From assembly GCA_964020085.1 (NCBI GenBank), contig OZ026607.1, positions 10,675,782 through 10,739,781 on the forward strand: DNA of 64,000 nucleotides, written 5' to 3'. This stretch comes from Micromussa lordhowensis. Its lineage: Eukaryota; Cnidaria; Anthozoa; Scleractinia; Lobophylliidae. The translations under genes and the position numbers were made by a program. The notes beneath the pieces were generated by a model. That model did no database searches, was not told where the DNA came from, and saw only the letters and a list, made by a program, of their open reading frames with translations. Positions 55,162 through 64,000 of the stretch are shown here, piece after piece. Numbering within the stretch: position 1 is the stretch's first letter; the number at the start of each line of letters is the position of its first letter.

Positions 55162-57540
55162 CATCCTCGGAGACCCAGGGGCAGTTAATCGCGGCGGGAG
55201 GAAAATAAATCGCCGCGAAAAAAGGTTTCACGAAAGTTTTATTTATTTATTTATTTATTTATTACAATTTAATGGCATAAAAAAAAGCGATTGATACAAT
55301 AAATAGAAACAAAGCCATAAGGATAGTCTGCAAAAGAGTCAGGAGACCCCATACAAGGCAGACCACCTGTACAGTAGACGAATAATATTATATAACGAAA
55401 ATAAAGCCAAAAATATATATTAAAATATCTAAGAAACAGTATGCTGAGCAAAAAATAATAATAAATTATACAATTCTAGAAAATAAAAAATCCCTTACTC
55501 CCCTCTTAAAACTAGAGATACTTGAGGCTTGCCGTACAGAAAGTGGTAACACATTCCACGAGTCAACAATCCTATTAAAAAAGCTAAACTTAAAGGTATC
55601 AGTCCTTGCATAGTTCTTCTTCAATATAAGTTCATCCCTTCCCCTTAAAGAGTACCCCTCAGAATTTGAATAAAATTGAATATACGAGGAAACGTCTAAG
55701 TTAATATACCCATTAAGAGCTTTATAAAAAAACAAAACATCCAACAGAAAGCGTCTATCCTTTAAGGATAACAAATTCAATCTTTCTATTCTAGTATCAT
55801 ACTCGACATCTGTCTTAAGTATAAACTTTGTAGCTCTTCGTTGAATCCTTTCCAACTTGTCGACATTTCTAGCTGTGTAAGGTGACCAAACAACAGTACA
55901 ATACTCCAGTTGCGACCTTACCAAGGCACAGTACAAGGTCCTTAGGGTGGTTACATCAGTCAGACCCCTGCACGTTCTTTTAATGAGGCCAAGGATCTTA
56001 TTAGCCTTACTTGATATTTTGTCGACATGGGCATTCCAAGACAGCATACTCGTAGTGACTAAACCAAGATCACAGAATTCAGATGTTTCCTCCAAGGTAT
56101 TATTATTGAGCTGAAGGTCAGAGCGGAAAGGCATCTTCTTCTTGGTGATACGCATTAGTTTACACTTCTTCACATTGAAGTCCATTAGATTTTGTTGACT
56201 CCATAAGTACAAGTTATCCAGATCTGATTGAAACACTTGATAGTCGGAAGGACAGTTTATCACTCTTGATGTTTTACAATCATCAGCATATAAGGCAATT
56301 GTGTTATCAGCCATAACTGCATCAGGTAAATCACTGATGAATATCACAAAGAACAGGGGACCTAGTAAGGAACCCTGTGGTACACCAGATGGGATGACAG
56401 TCCAGGAGGAACTCAGTCCCTCAATGACAACCCTTTGCTCTCTATCAGTTAAGTAATCCTTACACCAGTTCAGTAGAGTACCAGAGATGCCAAAGTTGCA
56501 CAGTTTCCGCAAGAGTATATCATGTGACACTCTGTCGAAGGCCTTAGCAAAGTCTAAGAAAACTACATCCACCTGTAATCCATCATCCAGAGCCTTGGTC
56601 CACTGATGGTGTGTTAGTACCAACTGGGTAGCACATGAACGACCTCTTATAAACCCATGTTGCCAGTCAGTCAAATAGGGAGCAACATGAGAGTATATGG
56701 CATTATGTACTATCTTTTCTTGACATTTACTTGGTATAGATAGTAGAGAAATAGATCGATAATTCTCTACCACATCCTTGGCATCTGCCTTGTGTACAGG
56801 GGTGATATTGGCTTTTTTCCACAAGGAAGGGACCTTCCCATTGCGAAAAGACAAGTTAAACAACAAAGTTAAAGGAGGTGATAGCTCTTGGGCGCACTCT
56901 TTCAGAATCCTAGCAGATATACCATCCACTCCAGTAGCCTTGTTAATATCCAACTTACTAAGAATATCTTTGACTTTATAATTGGATGTTGAAACTTCCA
57001 TCAGTAGGTCAGGATTGACTACATCATCATGAAGGACCATGGAGCTCGGATCTGATATTTTGGTGGAGAACACAGAGCCAAAGAACTCATTAAACAAGGA
57101 AGCTTTCTCAAGTGGGTGTTTAGCAGATTTGACTCTACTTCTGTATGTAATGATCTCTGGTAATCTTTTTGCCTTGGACTTAAGTGAATGAAAGGACCAG
57201 AACTTTTTAGGATTTGACTTCAACTTGCCTGACAAGGACTTTAAATACTGACGATATTTGGAGGAGATAAGACTCTTAGTTTCCTTCCTAAGCAGCTTAA
57301 ATTTTGTTGTCAGTTCAGCAGAGGCACTACTCCTCAACCGTTTCCACAAGGCTTTCTTTTTCCTTACCAACCTCAGAACGTCATTATCTATCCATGGTGG
57401 TCTGGAGTTGCGTCTAAGCTTCATCCTTGGCACATGCTGATTGACTGCCGCCAATACAAGATCTTGAAAATTAGCTGTACTTGAGTCAATGTCATCATAA
57501 GATATAAATGAATCCCATAAAATATGAGAGAGGGTATGTC
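55162..57540 (-). mobile_element. LINE inserted in the left TIR
   Basis: The right TIR lacks this segment: GTGCAGCC joins GTGAGTGCGGAATCGTG there, while here 2.4 kb intervenes. On the minus strand the element ends with a (TAAA)n tail (plus (TTTA)n at 55239-55262). It is 5'-truncated at 57540. About 75 bp between 55162 and 55238 belong to another short repeat. Confidence 0.85.
55466..57454 (-). CDS. Reverse transcriptase of a CR1/Jockey-superfamily LINE
   Basis: An uninterrupted 662-residue frame covers the region after the endonuclease, the full RT and the C-terminal domain. WKKANITPVHKADAKDVVEN and YRSISLLSIPSKCQEKI lie in the fingers. QHGFIRGRSC, VVFLDFAKAFDRVSH (catalytic D) and SGVPQGSLLGPLFFVIFISD follow, then IALYADD with YADD in place of the more common FADD. 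A YxxVVWSPYTARNVDKLERI-type thumb follows. The endonuclease half is absent because of the 5' truncation, so it cannot mobilise itself. The intact frame indicates a late insertion into the already established TIR. Confidence 0.93.
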   Translation of the reverse strand: MAAVNQHVPRMKLRRNSRPPWIDNDVLRLVRKKKALWKRLRSSASAELTTKFKLLRKETKSLISSKYRQYLKSLSGKLKSNPKKFWSFHSLKSKAKRLPEIITYRSRVKSAKHPLEKASLFNEFFGSVFSTKISDPSSMVLHDDVVNPDLLMEVSTSNYKVKDILSKLDINKATGVDGISARILKECAQELSPPLTLLFNLSFRNGKVPSLWKKANITPVHKADAKDVVENYRSISLLSIPSKCQEKIVHNAIYSHVAPYLTDWQHGFIRGRSCATQLVLTHHQWTKALDDGLQVDVVFLDFAKAFDRVSHDILLRKLCNFGISGTLLNWCKDYLTDREQRVVIEGLSSSWTVIPSGVPQGSLLGPLFFVIFISDLPDAVMADNTIALYADDCKTSRVINCPSDYQVFQSDLDNLYLWSQQNLMDFNVKKCKLMRITKKKMPFRSDLQLNNNTLEETSEFCDLGLVTTSMLSWNAHVDKISSKANKILGLIKRTCRGLTDVTTLRTLYCALVRSQLEYCTVVWSPYTARNVDKLERIQRRATKFILKTDVEYDTRIERLNLLSLKDRRFLLDVLFFYKALNGYINLDVSSYIQFYSNSEGYSLRGRDELILKKNYARTDTFKFSFFNRIVDSWNVLPLSVRQASSISSFKRGVRDFLFSRIV

Positions 57541-57814
57541 GTGAATGTGGAATCGTGACTTTAGTAAACTGTCACTTATTCAAAGGGTCTACATATATTA
57601 TATTACGAAACTCCGGCTAACTTCATATTACTATATGGGGCAATATTTCTCAAATTTCTCTTTTGGTAATAGCGTACAAGCGTTTAACGTGTTTCCTTTG
57701 CTAGGTCTCCACCAACAGCCTTCTTTTGTCATACGCTTATTTCACCGGAAACCGCCAACAAGATAGCGAGGTCATATTTCTGGCTGTTGGACTGAACCTT
57801 GCACGTTTTGCGGC
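57541..57814 (+). repeat. Left terminal inverted repeat, inner part
   Basis: This is the reverse complement of 61316-61600 (ACTGTCACTTATTCAAAGGG, CGGAAACCGCCAACAAGATA, CTTGCACGTTTTGCGGC). The match stops abruptly at CGGC. Confidence 0.92.
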
Positions 57815-57883
57815 AACAAAAATGGCAAAAGTATATAGTATAATGTCCACAATGGTTTCTCCACTTAGCCTGTTTTCTATTAT

Positions 57884-58804
57884 TTAGTGTACTAAAAAGT
57901 ATTTGCGGTAAAAACCTTGAAACTTACTTTGAATGTCCTTTAAGTTTTTAATGCGGTATGTTTTGTTTTCGGTATTATCAGCCGTGACCTCTAAATTACG
58001 GTAGATAATAAATTCTGGCCCGACTAGATCCTTGTCCTCTTTCTCAGGCCAGGAGAAGACCCCTTCATTACTTTCTGTTAAAAACTTTACCCACACTTTT
58101 TTTTTTAATTTCTTGACTATTTGTCCAAAATAATATAAGTTTTCTTCATAAGCGACAGCCACCCAATCGTTGAGATTCAGTCGTTGAATGTTGTAATCCT
58201 AGAGGAGAGAAAATATCCTTACATTATCATCCATTCGTGGTTCTGCGTAACTTTGACTTGTTAATAGTGTAGATATTTTGCCCGTCCTCGGCTAAATATC
58301 ACGTAAACATAAATGAGAACATGATTGCAGTGCATATCTTGGACTGTTGATTTAGGTCATTTTCCGAGACATTTGCTCCGGCCGTGTTTCTTTCATACCC
58401 GACGGTAATTAATTGAATAAAGTATCTTTAAAACAAAGTTACCTACCCATTCGTCTCGAAAACTCGACTGTAGTAATGTTGTTGGTTCACATTCAGGGGC
58501 TGGAAAGGAGCAAGAACTGAAATGAATAGGCGTTAGGAAAAACGAACAAACTCGATGCGTAAAACTGAAACACATTTTCTGACAAGGTTATACAGTCACA
58601 TTGTTACCTCTTTTACTCTTTTTTGCTGAAGGTCGTGGATATGGATTATTGTACTGTGAAATAAAATTCGTATGGAAAAATTGGGTTTTGACAAATAAGA
58701 TTGCAAACTGTCAACCTCGCATCTAATCCGGCGAAAGCAGTTAATAAATTTCCTACCTCTGATGTTTTTAAGTCTTTCCGCTGATTTACTTTGTTTTTCA
58801 CAAG
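57884..58804 (-). CDS. Three-exon 3' part of an unknown gene with Tudor/SH3-like C-terminus
   Basis: The exons 58804-58757, 58499-58447 and 58198-57884 join with matching phases (2, 2, 0) and good GT-AG sites. The last exon ends at a TAA. It begins DYNIQRLNLNDWVAVAYEEN and continues VKKLKKKVWVKFL and FSWPEKEDKDLVGPEFII, a small beta-rich module resembling Tudor/PWWP-type domains in some cnidarian transposon proteins. The first exon reads CEKQSKSAERLKNIR. Further 5' exons were not found; the SINE at 58983-59259 lies in the way. I do not know the function. A transposase or its partner is possible because the gene lies within the long TIRs. Confidence 0.6.
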
Positions 58805-58982
58805 CTGGAAAGCAATAGATACAATATCAATTTGTTGCCCGACTGATACCACTGCGTTAGAAGCTAATAAATTAGCTCCAAGGTTGTTTTCCCGTAGCCG
58901 GCGCGGCTTGCACTGACTTTCAGTTGTGAGTAAAGACAGTTAAAAATGTTAAGTTCTATCAAATCAAAATCAAAAAAAAAAA

Positions 58983-59259
58983 TCAAATGTTTGTTTATAG
59001 TGGACATGCACTTAGCTACACAAGCTAGTTTACAGGCATGCCACTCAAACAGCTGAAACAAATAATTCAAAATCAATCATAACATTGTTAAGAATCCCAA
59101 CTGGCCGGAGGCAGACCAGTTGGCTATTTACAAGTGTGGCCGAGGATTTGAACTCGGGCGTTCCGTGAAACAAATCCAGCTAGTGGCCAGAGCGGGACTC
59201 GAACCCGGGACCGCTGGATTGCGAGTCCGACGCGCTGACCACTCGGCCACGCTGCCTCC
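58983..59259 (-). repeat. tRNA-derived SINE, second copy
   Basis: The same head, double B-box arrangement and body as 40780-41058, on the opposite strand, with scattered substitutions and a T/A-rich 3' end. It lies in the unique centre of the large element. Confidence 0.88.
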
Positions 59260-59677
59260 TAAATTGACACAATGGCATCACACAATGGCAGTGTTTTGAC
59301 ATTTTGCCGAACATTCCTTTACCTTAGCTATTCTGTCAGGTTGTAACTACTATCCTCTTTATTCTTTAATGTTACCTTCTTTTTTAAGCCTTTAGCTTGT
59401 ATTCTGAGCCTTTCTGTTTCGGTTGGTCTCTGGGCCTCACAACTTTCCGACTTTCCGACTTTAAGAGAAATAACACAATAAATAATTGAATTTCATGCAC
59501 CTTTTTGTGATGATACAAGGAAACTCTTCAGTCGTTTGGGAACTGTAAAGTTACTGTTCTTAGGCCCGGTACTGTTTCTTTTCGAAAAAATCGCTACAAG
59601 TATACGTCATTACCACTTCGCTGGAAGATTTTCAGTTTTTTAGTAGAATATCTAAACGACTACACAAGAAGGACTCT
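59260..59677. other. Interval upstream of the plus-strand gene
   Basis: Probably contains the promoter and 5' UTR of the gene starting at 59678; no motif stands out. Confidence 0.4.
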
Positions 59678-60256
59678 ATGACATTGCCAGCCTTGATCAG
59701 GAACATCAAGAAAGCCCACACTCCAGGTCCAGAAGTCCATGAAGTCCAGTTCATTTTTGATGTTAAAGGCTGGCTCGAACCATTTCTTAACAAAATAAAA
59801 AACCACGTGTACCCTCACGCGTACAGATTTTTTAAGAGAAATGGTCGAGTCAGCATGAAATATAAGAACTGGGCGAGTGACAAAACTTGGCTCCCGGATG
59901 GTCCTGGCCTACACATGCTGAACGGCACGCCGAAGGGAATCCCTTCTCTAGTCAGGCCCGAAACAAAGAAGCTGCTGGACATAAAAGATTTGGAAGAATT
60001 CATAAGGAAATGTAAGCGGCTCACCAACGAAGATGGAGAATGGTGGTCTTCATTTGTCACCAATGAGAAGACATTCCGCGAAAACTGGGCGGCTGCCTCT
60101 GCAGACAAGTTAAGTAACGCGAAACGGTCAGAGTGGCAGCTGAACAAATTGAGAAAGCACCCTCCGGTTAAGGCAGCATCTTCAAGCAATCTTGACCAGC
60201 AGCAGAGGGAAGAAACTCTTGCAGATCTTCTCCGGAAAGCAGATCACTTTCCGAAC
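59678..60256 (+). CDS. Unknown gene of the large element, exon 1
   Basis: The 193-codon exon starts MTLPALIRNIKKAHTPGPEV and ends LADLLRKADHFPN before the donor AAC|gtaagc. Notable parts are the region FDVKGWLEPFLNKIKNHVYP, the glycine-rich WLPDGPGLHMLNGTPKGIP, LLDIKDLEEFIRKCKRLTNE and WWSSFVTNEKTFRENW. The tail is basic and polar. I recognise the type as multi-copy in coral genomes but know no function. There is no lesion. No transmembrane or signal segment is visible. It is head to head with the minus-strand gene inside the long inverted repeats, so an accessory or DNA-binding role in mobility is a guess. Confidence 0.7.
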
Positions 60257-60618
60257 GTAAGCTATTTGTAAATAATACTACTATTAATACTGATACGAAT
60301 CATTAGCAGTGATACTTTCGAAATACCGCAGCCAAAGATTTATGTTAGTAATCTGTTTTCATCGACTGTGTTATTTTCGAGTACAATAGATCGGTATTGT
60401 GGAGACACATCAGTACCTGAGGTATTCAGGATACATGTTGATGTACTTTTACAGTGAATCCAATATCTCAGTATGATAGGAACTTAGTCGGGTAATTAAT
60501 CTTGAGTTAACAATTATTGGTTTGGTCGTATAGGGGTGAGTTAAACTGGCCCGCATTAGTGTGGCATCATCTCCCAAAACAGTTTGATATCTTACACTTA
60601 CAATTTTTAAAACTACAG

Positions 60619-60693
60619 GTGTCAGTGCAGGAGAAAAGGAACAACAGAAGGGAAACTGCTTCAAGGAAAAGAAAAAGGACAACGGACAAGTGA
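60619..60693 (+). CDS. Unknown gene of the large element, exon 2
   Basis: After tttaaaactacag the frame continues in phase 0 for 24 codons. It is very basic (RNNRRETASRKRKRTTDK) and stops at TGA 60691-60693. The lysine/arginine cluster could act as a nuclear localisation signal. Confidence 0.7.
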   Translation: MSVQEKRNNRRETASRKRKRTTDK

Positions 60694-61315
60694 ATCTCCT
60701 TCAAATTTCTTTAAATTGCTGGTTTTCGTGTTAAGTCATCATTTTCCAAAACTAAAACCTACCAATCCTTCGGAAGTTTTACTTTTATCACATGTAAGAC
60801 CCTCTAATAACCATCTCTATAGATTGGAGTAAAACGCTTTTCCGAATAACGCGCGAATCATTGAAAGATCACACAGACCTAACTCTTGCTGAGATTGTTT
60901 ATGTACCAATCGTCTATCACACCCCAGTTTTTCGACTTCATTTGTTGAATTGTTACGGCTCAGTTTTATTTTTGATGGCGTGACAGTGCAAACCAGCAAT
61001 AGGTTATTCTGTGATTTTTTTCCCAGGCCTTTCCGTTAAAAGTCCTCTTTTAAAAAGTCTAAAAAGGCAATTAGTTCTTTTGTTGTTGTTGTTGTTGTTG
61101 TTATTATTAGAAGAGGTGTAATGTGTAAAACAACAGTAACAGTTTTCCAGCACGATGTCTGCTATGTAGATTAAGATTATTAGAATTTTCTTTGATAATG
61201 CTTTAGTTTTCCGAAATGTTAAAAGGAAACCGGATGTTATGGCCACATGGCTTCAATTTCTTGAAGACCTCAACAGTTTCAGCGTTTTGGCACAAATGAC
61301 CGCACAAATGACAAA
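60694..61315. other. 3' region of the element's unique centre
   Basis: Contains a (GTT)n/(TTA)n run at about 61080-61108 and no gene. Confidence 0.45.
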
Positions 61316-63936
61316 GCCGCAAAACGTGCAAGGTTCAGTCCAACAGCCAGAAATATGACCTCGCTATCTTGTTGGCGGTTTCCGGTCAAATAAGCGTATG
61401 ACAAAAGAAGGCTGTTGGTGGAGACCTGGGAGACCTTGCAAAGGAAACACGTTAAACGCTCGTACGCTATTACCAAAAGAGAAATCTGAGAAATATTGCC
61501 CCATATAGTTTTAAAAATGTAATATGAAGTTAGCCGGAGTTTCGTAATATAATATATGTAGACCCTTTGAATAAGTGACAGTTTACGAAAGTCACGATTC
61601 CGCACTCACGGCTGCACGGGACCACATACCGTGTTAAAATAGTTACAAATTATGTTTGAAATTTATGCTGAGGAAAGAGTTGAATGAATGGTCATTTTCT
61701 GTATATACTTGAGCTTCTACTGATAGTTGATTGTTGAATAAAAGACACGCACAGTAGAAGTCCAATGTTGAATTGTTGTCTGCACCCTCCCCCCGCCAGG
61801 AATATAATTTGGTCTTCTGAGCATGTGTTCATCGACTTCCATTTCATCAATTCAGCGTTCTCGTAGCCATTTTTTTTGTGCTGAGGCAAAATCCAAAATG
61901 ATGCCGGTAAATACTCCATGTAGTATACTGAAATATTATAACGTCATTAAGGCAGTCTTGTTGACATAATTATGTATAAACAAATGCAAAAGTTTTGAAA
62001 AACGGTCTTGGAAGACCGAAGACAACACCAGTTAGCGAGTGGAGGCCAATATAGCGTGATTGGTTTCACAAGGAGGTGAGTTCGACTTGTGTTCGTATAT
62101 TCTGGTTCATTCTCAATTTTCTGATTATAAGTTTAATAATCTCTGTTCGTTACGTTGAATATCTTCAGAGATTTTGTGTGCACACGCTAAATGCGCTTTA
62201 GAGTCACCATTAGCTAGTCACCACTAGATTTTTGGCGGAAAAAAGAACCCACACTTTGGTGCCAAAAATATTACATTGTGTTTATTGCGTTCATGATTGT
62301 GACTGATTTTAAATTACATTTCTATTAAGGACATTAAGTCAAAACGTTTTTGTCGCTTGTAATAGAATGGCAAAGTTTTAGTTATACATGTACTGAAGTT
62401 TCGACTGTAAAATGGCTGATATCCGATGCACCTTGAATGGCATAACAGGGTCAATGAGAAAGTCTAGGTCAAGGGAAAACACGTCTGCCAAACTGCATCG
62501 GTCAAATATTAACGTTTTATGTTGACTACTACCCTGGGTTGCAGAGGATATTTTTTTCTGATCGATATTTCGCGGCTAAGCCGCGTTAACGAGTGTTAAC
62601 GCGGCTTCGCCGCGAAATATCCATCAGAAAAAAATATCCTCTGGAACCCAGGGTACTTGGCTACTTGAATCGTGTCGCTTTGTCAGCTTCTGACTATTTT
62701 TTTTTTGTCAGACAGCTTTGAGAAGCAGGGAATTTGCGCTGTTCAATTAATTCTTATTCGAAATTTTAAAATACATTGTATGATAAGTTTAAGCTAAATT
62801 TTGCTACTTAAATTTCATGCTTGCTCGTTGTTCATTTATTGTTTTAAACAAAGTTTTCGTGCAAACATGATTTAATACTCTTTCCGAATTTTCGTTAGCG
62901 TGGCAAATTGCGCTTGATTCTCGAAAGAAATACGATAGTGTAGGCGTTTTTGCTGCTCAACGTTCTTGCCTGCTCGTTGTTCATTTCAGTTGTTGCTGTC
63001 TGTATTTAAAACTAAGTGTTCACGTTAACATCATTGAGCTTACTCTTTCAGTAATTTCTTTCCCATGGCCCAGAGCAGAAACAACAACTTTTCAGGAAGA
63101 CAATAGTTAGGCGGTTTCTAAATGCATGTTCTCGCCATTTATTTTAAAAGTTATCGTCCTTTAAGTCACAGCGGAGTGCAGGACATTCATGCGATCAAAG
63201 TTTTGTTCTAACGAGCTGGCATATGGCAATAAAGAAGCAACACTAGATCATTGCGTGCTGGAATGCAGTGGAATGTCAACGGTTGTCATTTGATCAGTGC
63301 CACATTTCCGGTGGTCTTGATCGATTTGAAGGGTTTCATTTATGTTCACAAACTATACACTTTTCTAGAACTTGATTTGCGTTGAAATTTCTTCTGTGAA
63401 CTCAATCTAATTTTCATAGTACAGATTACAATGTACATTTGGCATGATTTTATCTCGTGTAGCCTTAGAGCATAATTCAGGCCAACAGTTTATCTAAGCG
63501 TTTCAGGTTTAATCTATGATAGAAATTTCTCTTTTTCATCTGATCTCATAGTAAAAAGATAACAAGTTATAAGAGTAAATTGACTGAAATAAGGTTGAAT
63601 TGACTTCTTCAGTATTCAACGTATGCCAGACATATGTCATCAAGTCAGTTTTCTCTTTGCTGTAGTGAATAGTTATTTTTGCTCCTAAGCTTCTCATTGG
63701 TTGAAATGACTAATATTAGCTGGTGAAACTTGAGGTGTTATTGCCTGTTATCCTGTTATTCAATAACAAGCTTGCCATTGGATATAATGGATTTGTTAGC
63801 GGATAACATTAGACTGTCTTTGAAGCAAAGATAAGCTTGACCCTGATTGGCTCTAACGCCTGATAACAGGCAATAACAGCTAACACTAATTAGTCCCAAT
63901 TATTTTGAATGAGTCCCAATTAAATTGAACAAGTGT
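61316..63936 (-). repeat. Right terminal inverted repeat
   Basis: This partner of the left arm is uninterrupted except for the hairpin MITE at 62530-62655. It ends AACAAGTGT directly before TATTTA. Confidence 0.93.
62530..62655. mobile_element. 126-bp hairpin MITE within the right TIR
   Basis: TACCCTGGGTTGCAGAGGAT at the left is inverted at the right (ATCCTCTGGAACCCAGGGTA). The centre is a GC-rich palindrome (CGCGGCTAAGCCGCGTTAAC pairing with GTTAACGCGGCTTCGCCGCG). The left arm lacks it at the equivalent position (about 54262-54270). Confidence 0.88.
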
Positions 63937-63942
63937 TATTTA

Positions 63943-64000
63943 TAGATCAGGAGATGCGCAAAAATGGCAAGATGAAAAGCTGCTAGATCCAGAAGAAGCT
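63943..64000 (+). repeat. Continuation of duplicated segment, copy 2
   Basis: This matches 47769-47827 exactly as far as the window goes, which proves that the large element split a copy of that sequence. Confidence 0.93.

Larger units (their letters stand above)
52964..63936. mobile_element. 10.97-kb DNA element with ~2.5-kb terminal inverted repeats
   Basis: The element begins ACACTTGTTCAATTTAATTG and ends with the reverse complement, flanked by TATTTA (52958-52963 and 63937-63942). The unoccupied site with one TATTTA exists in the paralogous copy at 47763-47768, so the boundaries and the 6-bp duplication are secure. The left arm is 52964-55161 plus 57541-57814, split by a LINE. The right arm is 61316-63936, carrying a small MITE. 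The unique centre (57815-61315) holds a spliced minus-strand gene, a spliced plus-strand gene and a SINE. No polymerase, capsid or standard transposase is visible, so I cannot assign a superfamily. Confidence 0.93.

Noticed and set aside
58849..58960. A further 5' exon of the minus-strand gene with NLGANLLASNAVVSVG
   Set aside because: The stretch resembles parts of some cnidarian transposon proteins, but its frame does not join the next exon in phase. I left it unannotated.
52964..63936. Polinton/Maverick element
   Set aside because: The 6-bp duplication and long TIRs fit, but no polymerase B, integrase, ATPase or capsid gene is visible and the ends begin ACAC rather than AG.

Overview
The window looks like a piece of an animal genome, most likely an anthozoan cnidarian (stony coral or relative). 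The evidence is AT-rich intron-bearing DNA, phase-consistent GT-AG exons of one host gene, a tRNA-derived SINE, a short (AACCCT)n tract, and many transposon families (Ty3/gypsy, BEL/Pao, Penelope-like, several LINE clades, Tc1/mariner, MITEs). The species assignment is an inference.

The only host gene I can support lies on the minus strand and runs through most of the window. Five exons (46420-46368, 42669-42543, 30887-30748, 14451-14339, 5462-5336) encode consecutive parts of an ACAD10/ACAD11-type protein: the C-terminal half of the aminoglycoside-phosphotransferase-like kinase domain, the linker, and the beginning of the acyl-CoA dehydrogenase domain. All intron phases agree. The 5' exons lie beyond 64000 and the rest of the dehydrogenase domain lies left of position 1. 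Almost everything else is intronic mobile or repetitive DNA.

From left to right. At 874-4423 there is a 20-bp minisatellite with a ~693-bp higher-order period, split by a 5'-truncated LINE. At 7025-8230 there are remnants of a gypsy gag and a Penelope-like element. At 8703-14176 there is a young Ty3/gypsy element with 340-bp LTRs (2 differences), a GGCAG target duplication and a primer site that looks self-primed. At about 16215-29320 there is a ~13-kb structure with ~1.4-kb inverted arms around a decayed multi-exon transposase-like gene. At 31112-35652 there is a 4.54-kb TA-flanked element with 275-bp direct terminal repeats. It carries an HUH endonuclease / SF3 helicase (Rep) gene, a 21-bp perfect inverted repeat, and an apparently intact, intron-containing Tc1/mariner transposase. 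At 36000-51260 there is a graveyard of LINE, BEL, gypsy, Tc1 and Helitron-like fragments plus the SINE. At 52964-63936 there is a 10.97-kb element with ~2.5-kb terminal inverted repeats and a 6-bp TATTTA duplication. It carries two spliced genes of unknown function. A paralogous empty site for it lies at 47763-47768.

The best candidates for an undescribed system are (1) the composite Rep/SF3 + Tc1 element and (2) the two giant-TIR elements. In the first, a rolling-circle-type initiator and a cut-and-paste transposase share one TA-flanked unit with LTR-like ends.
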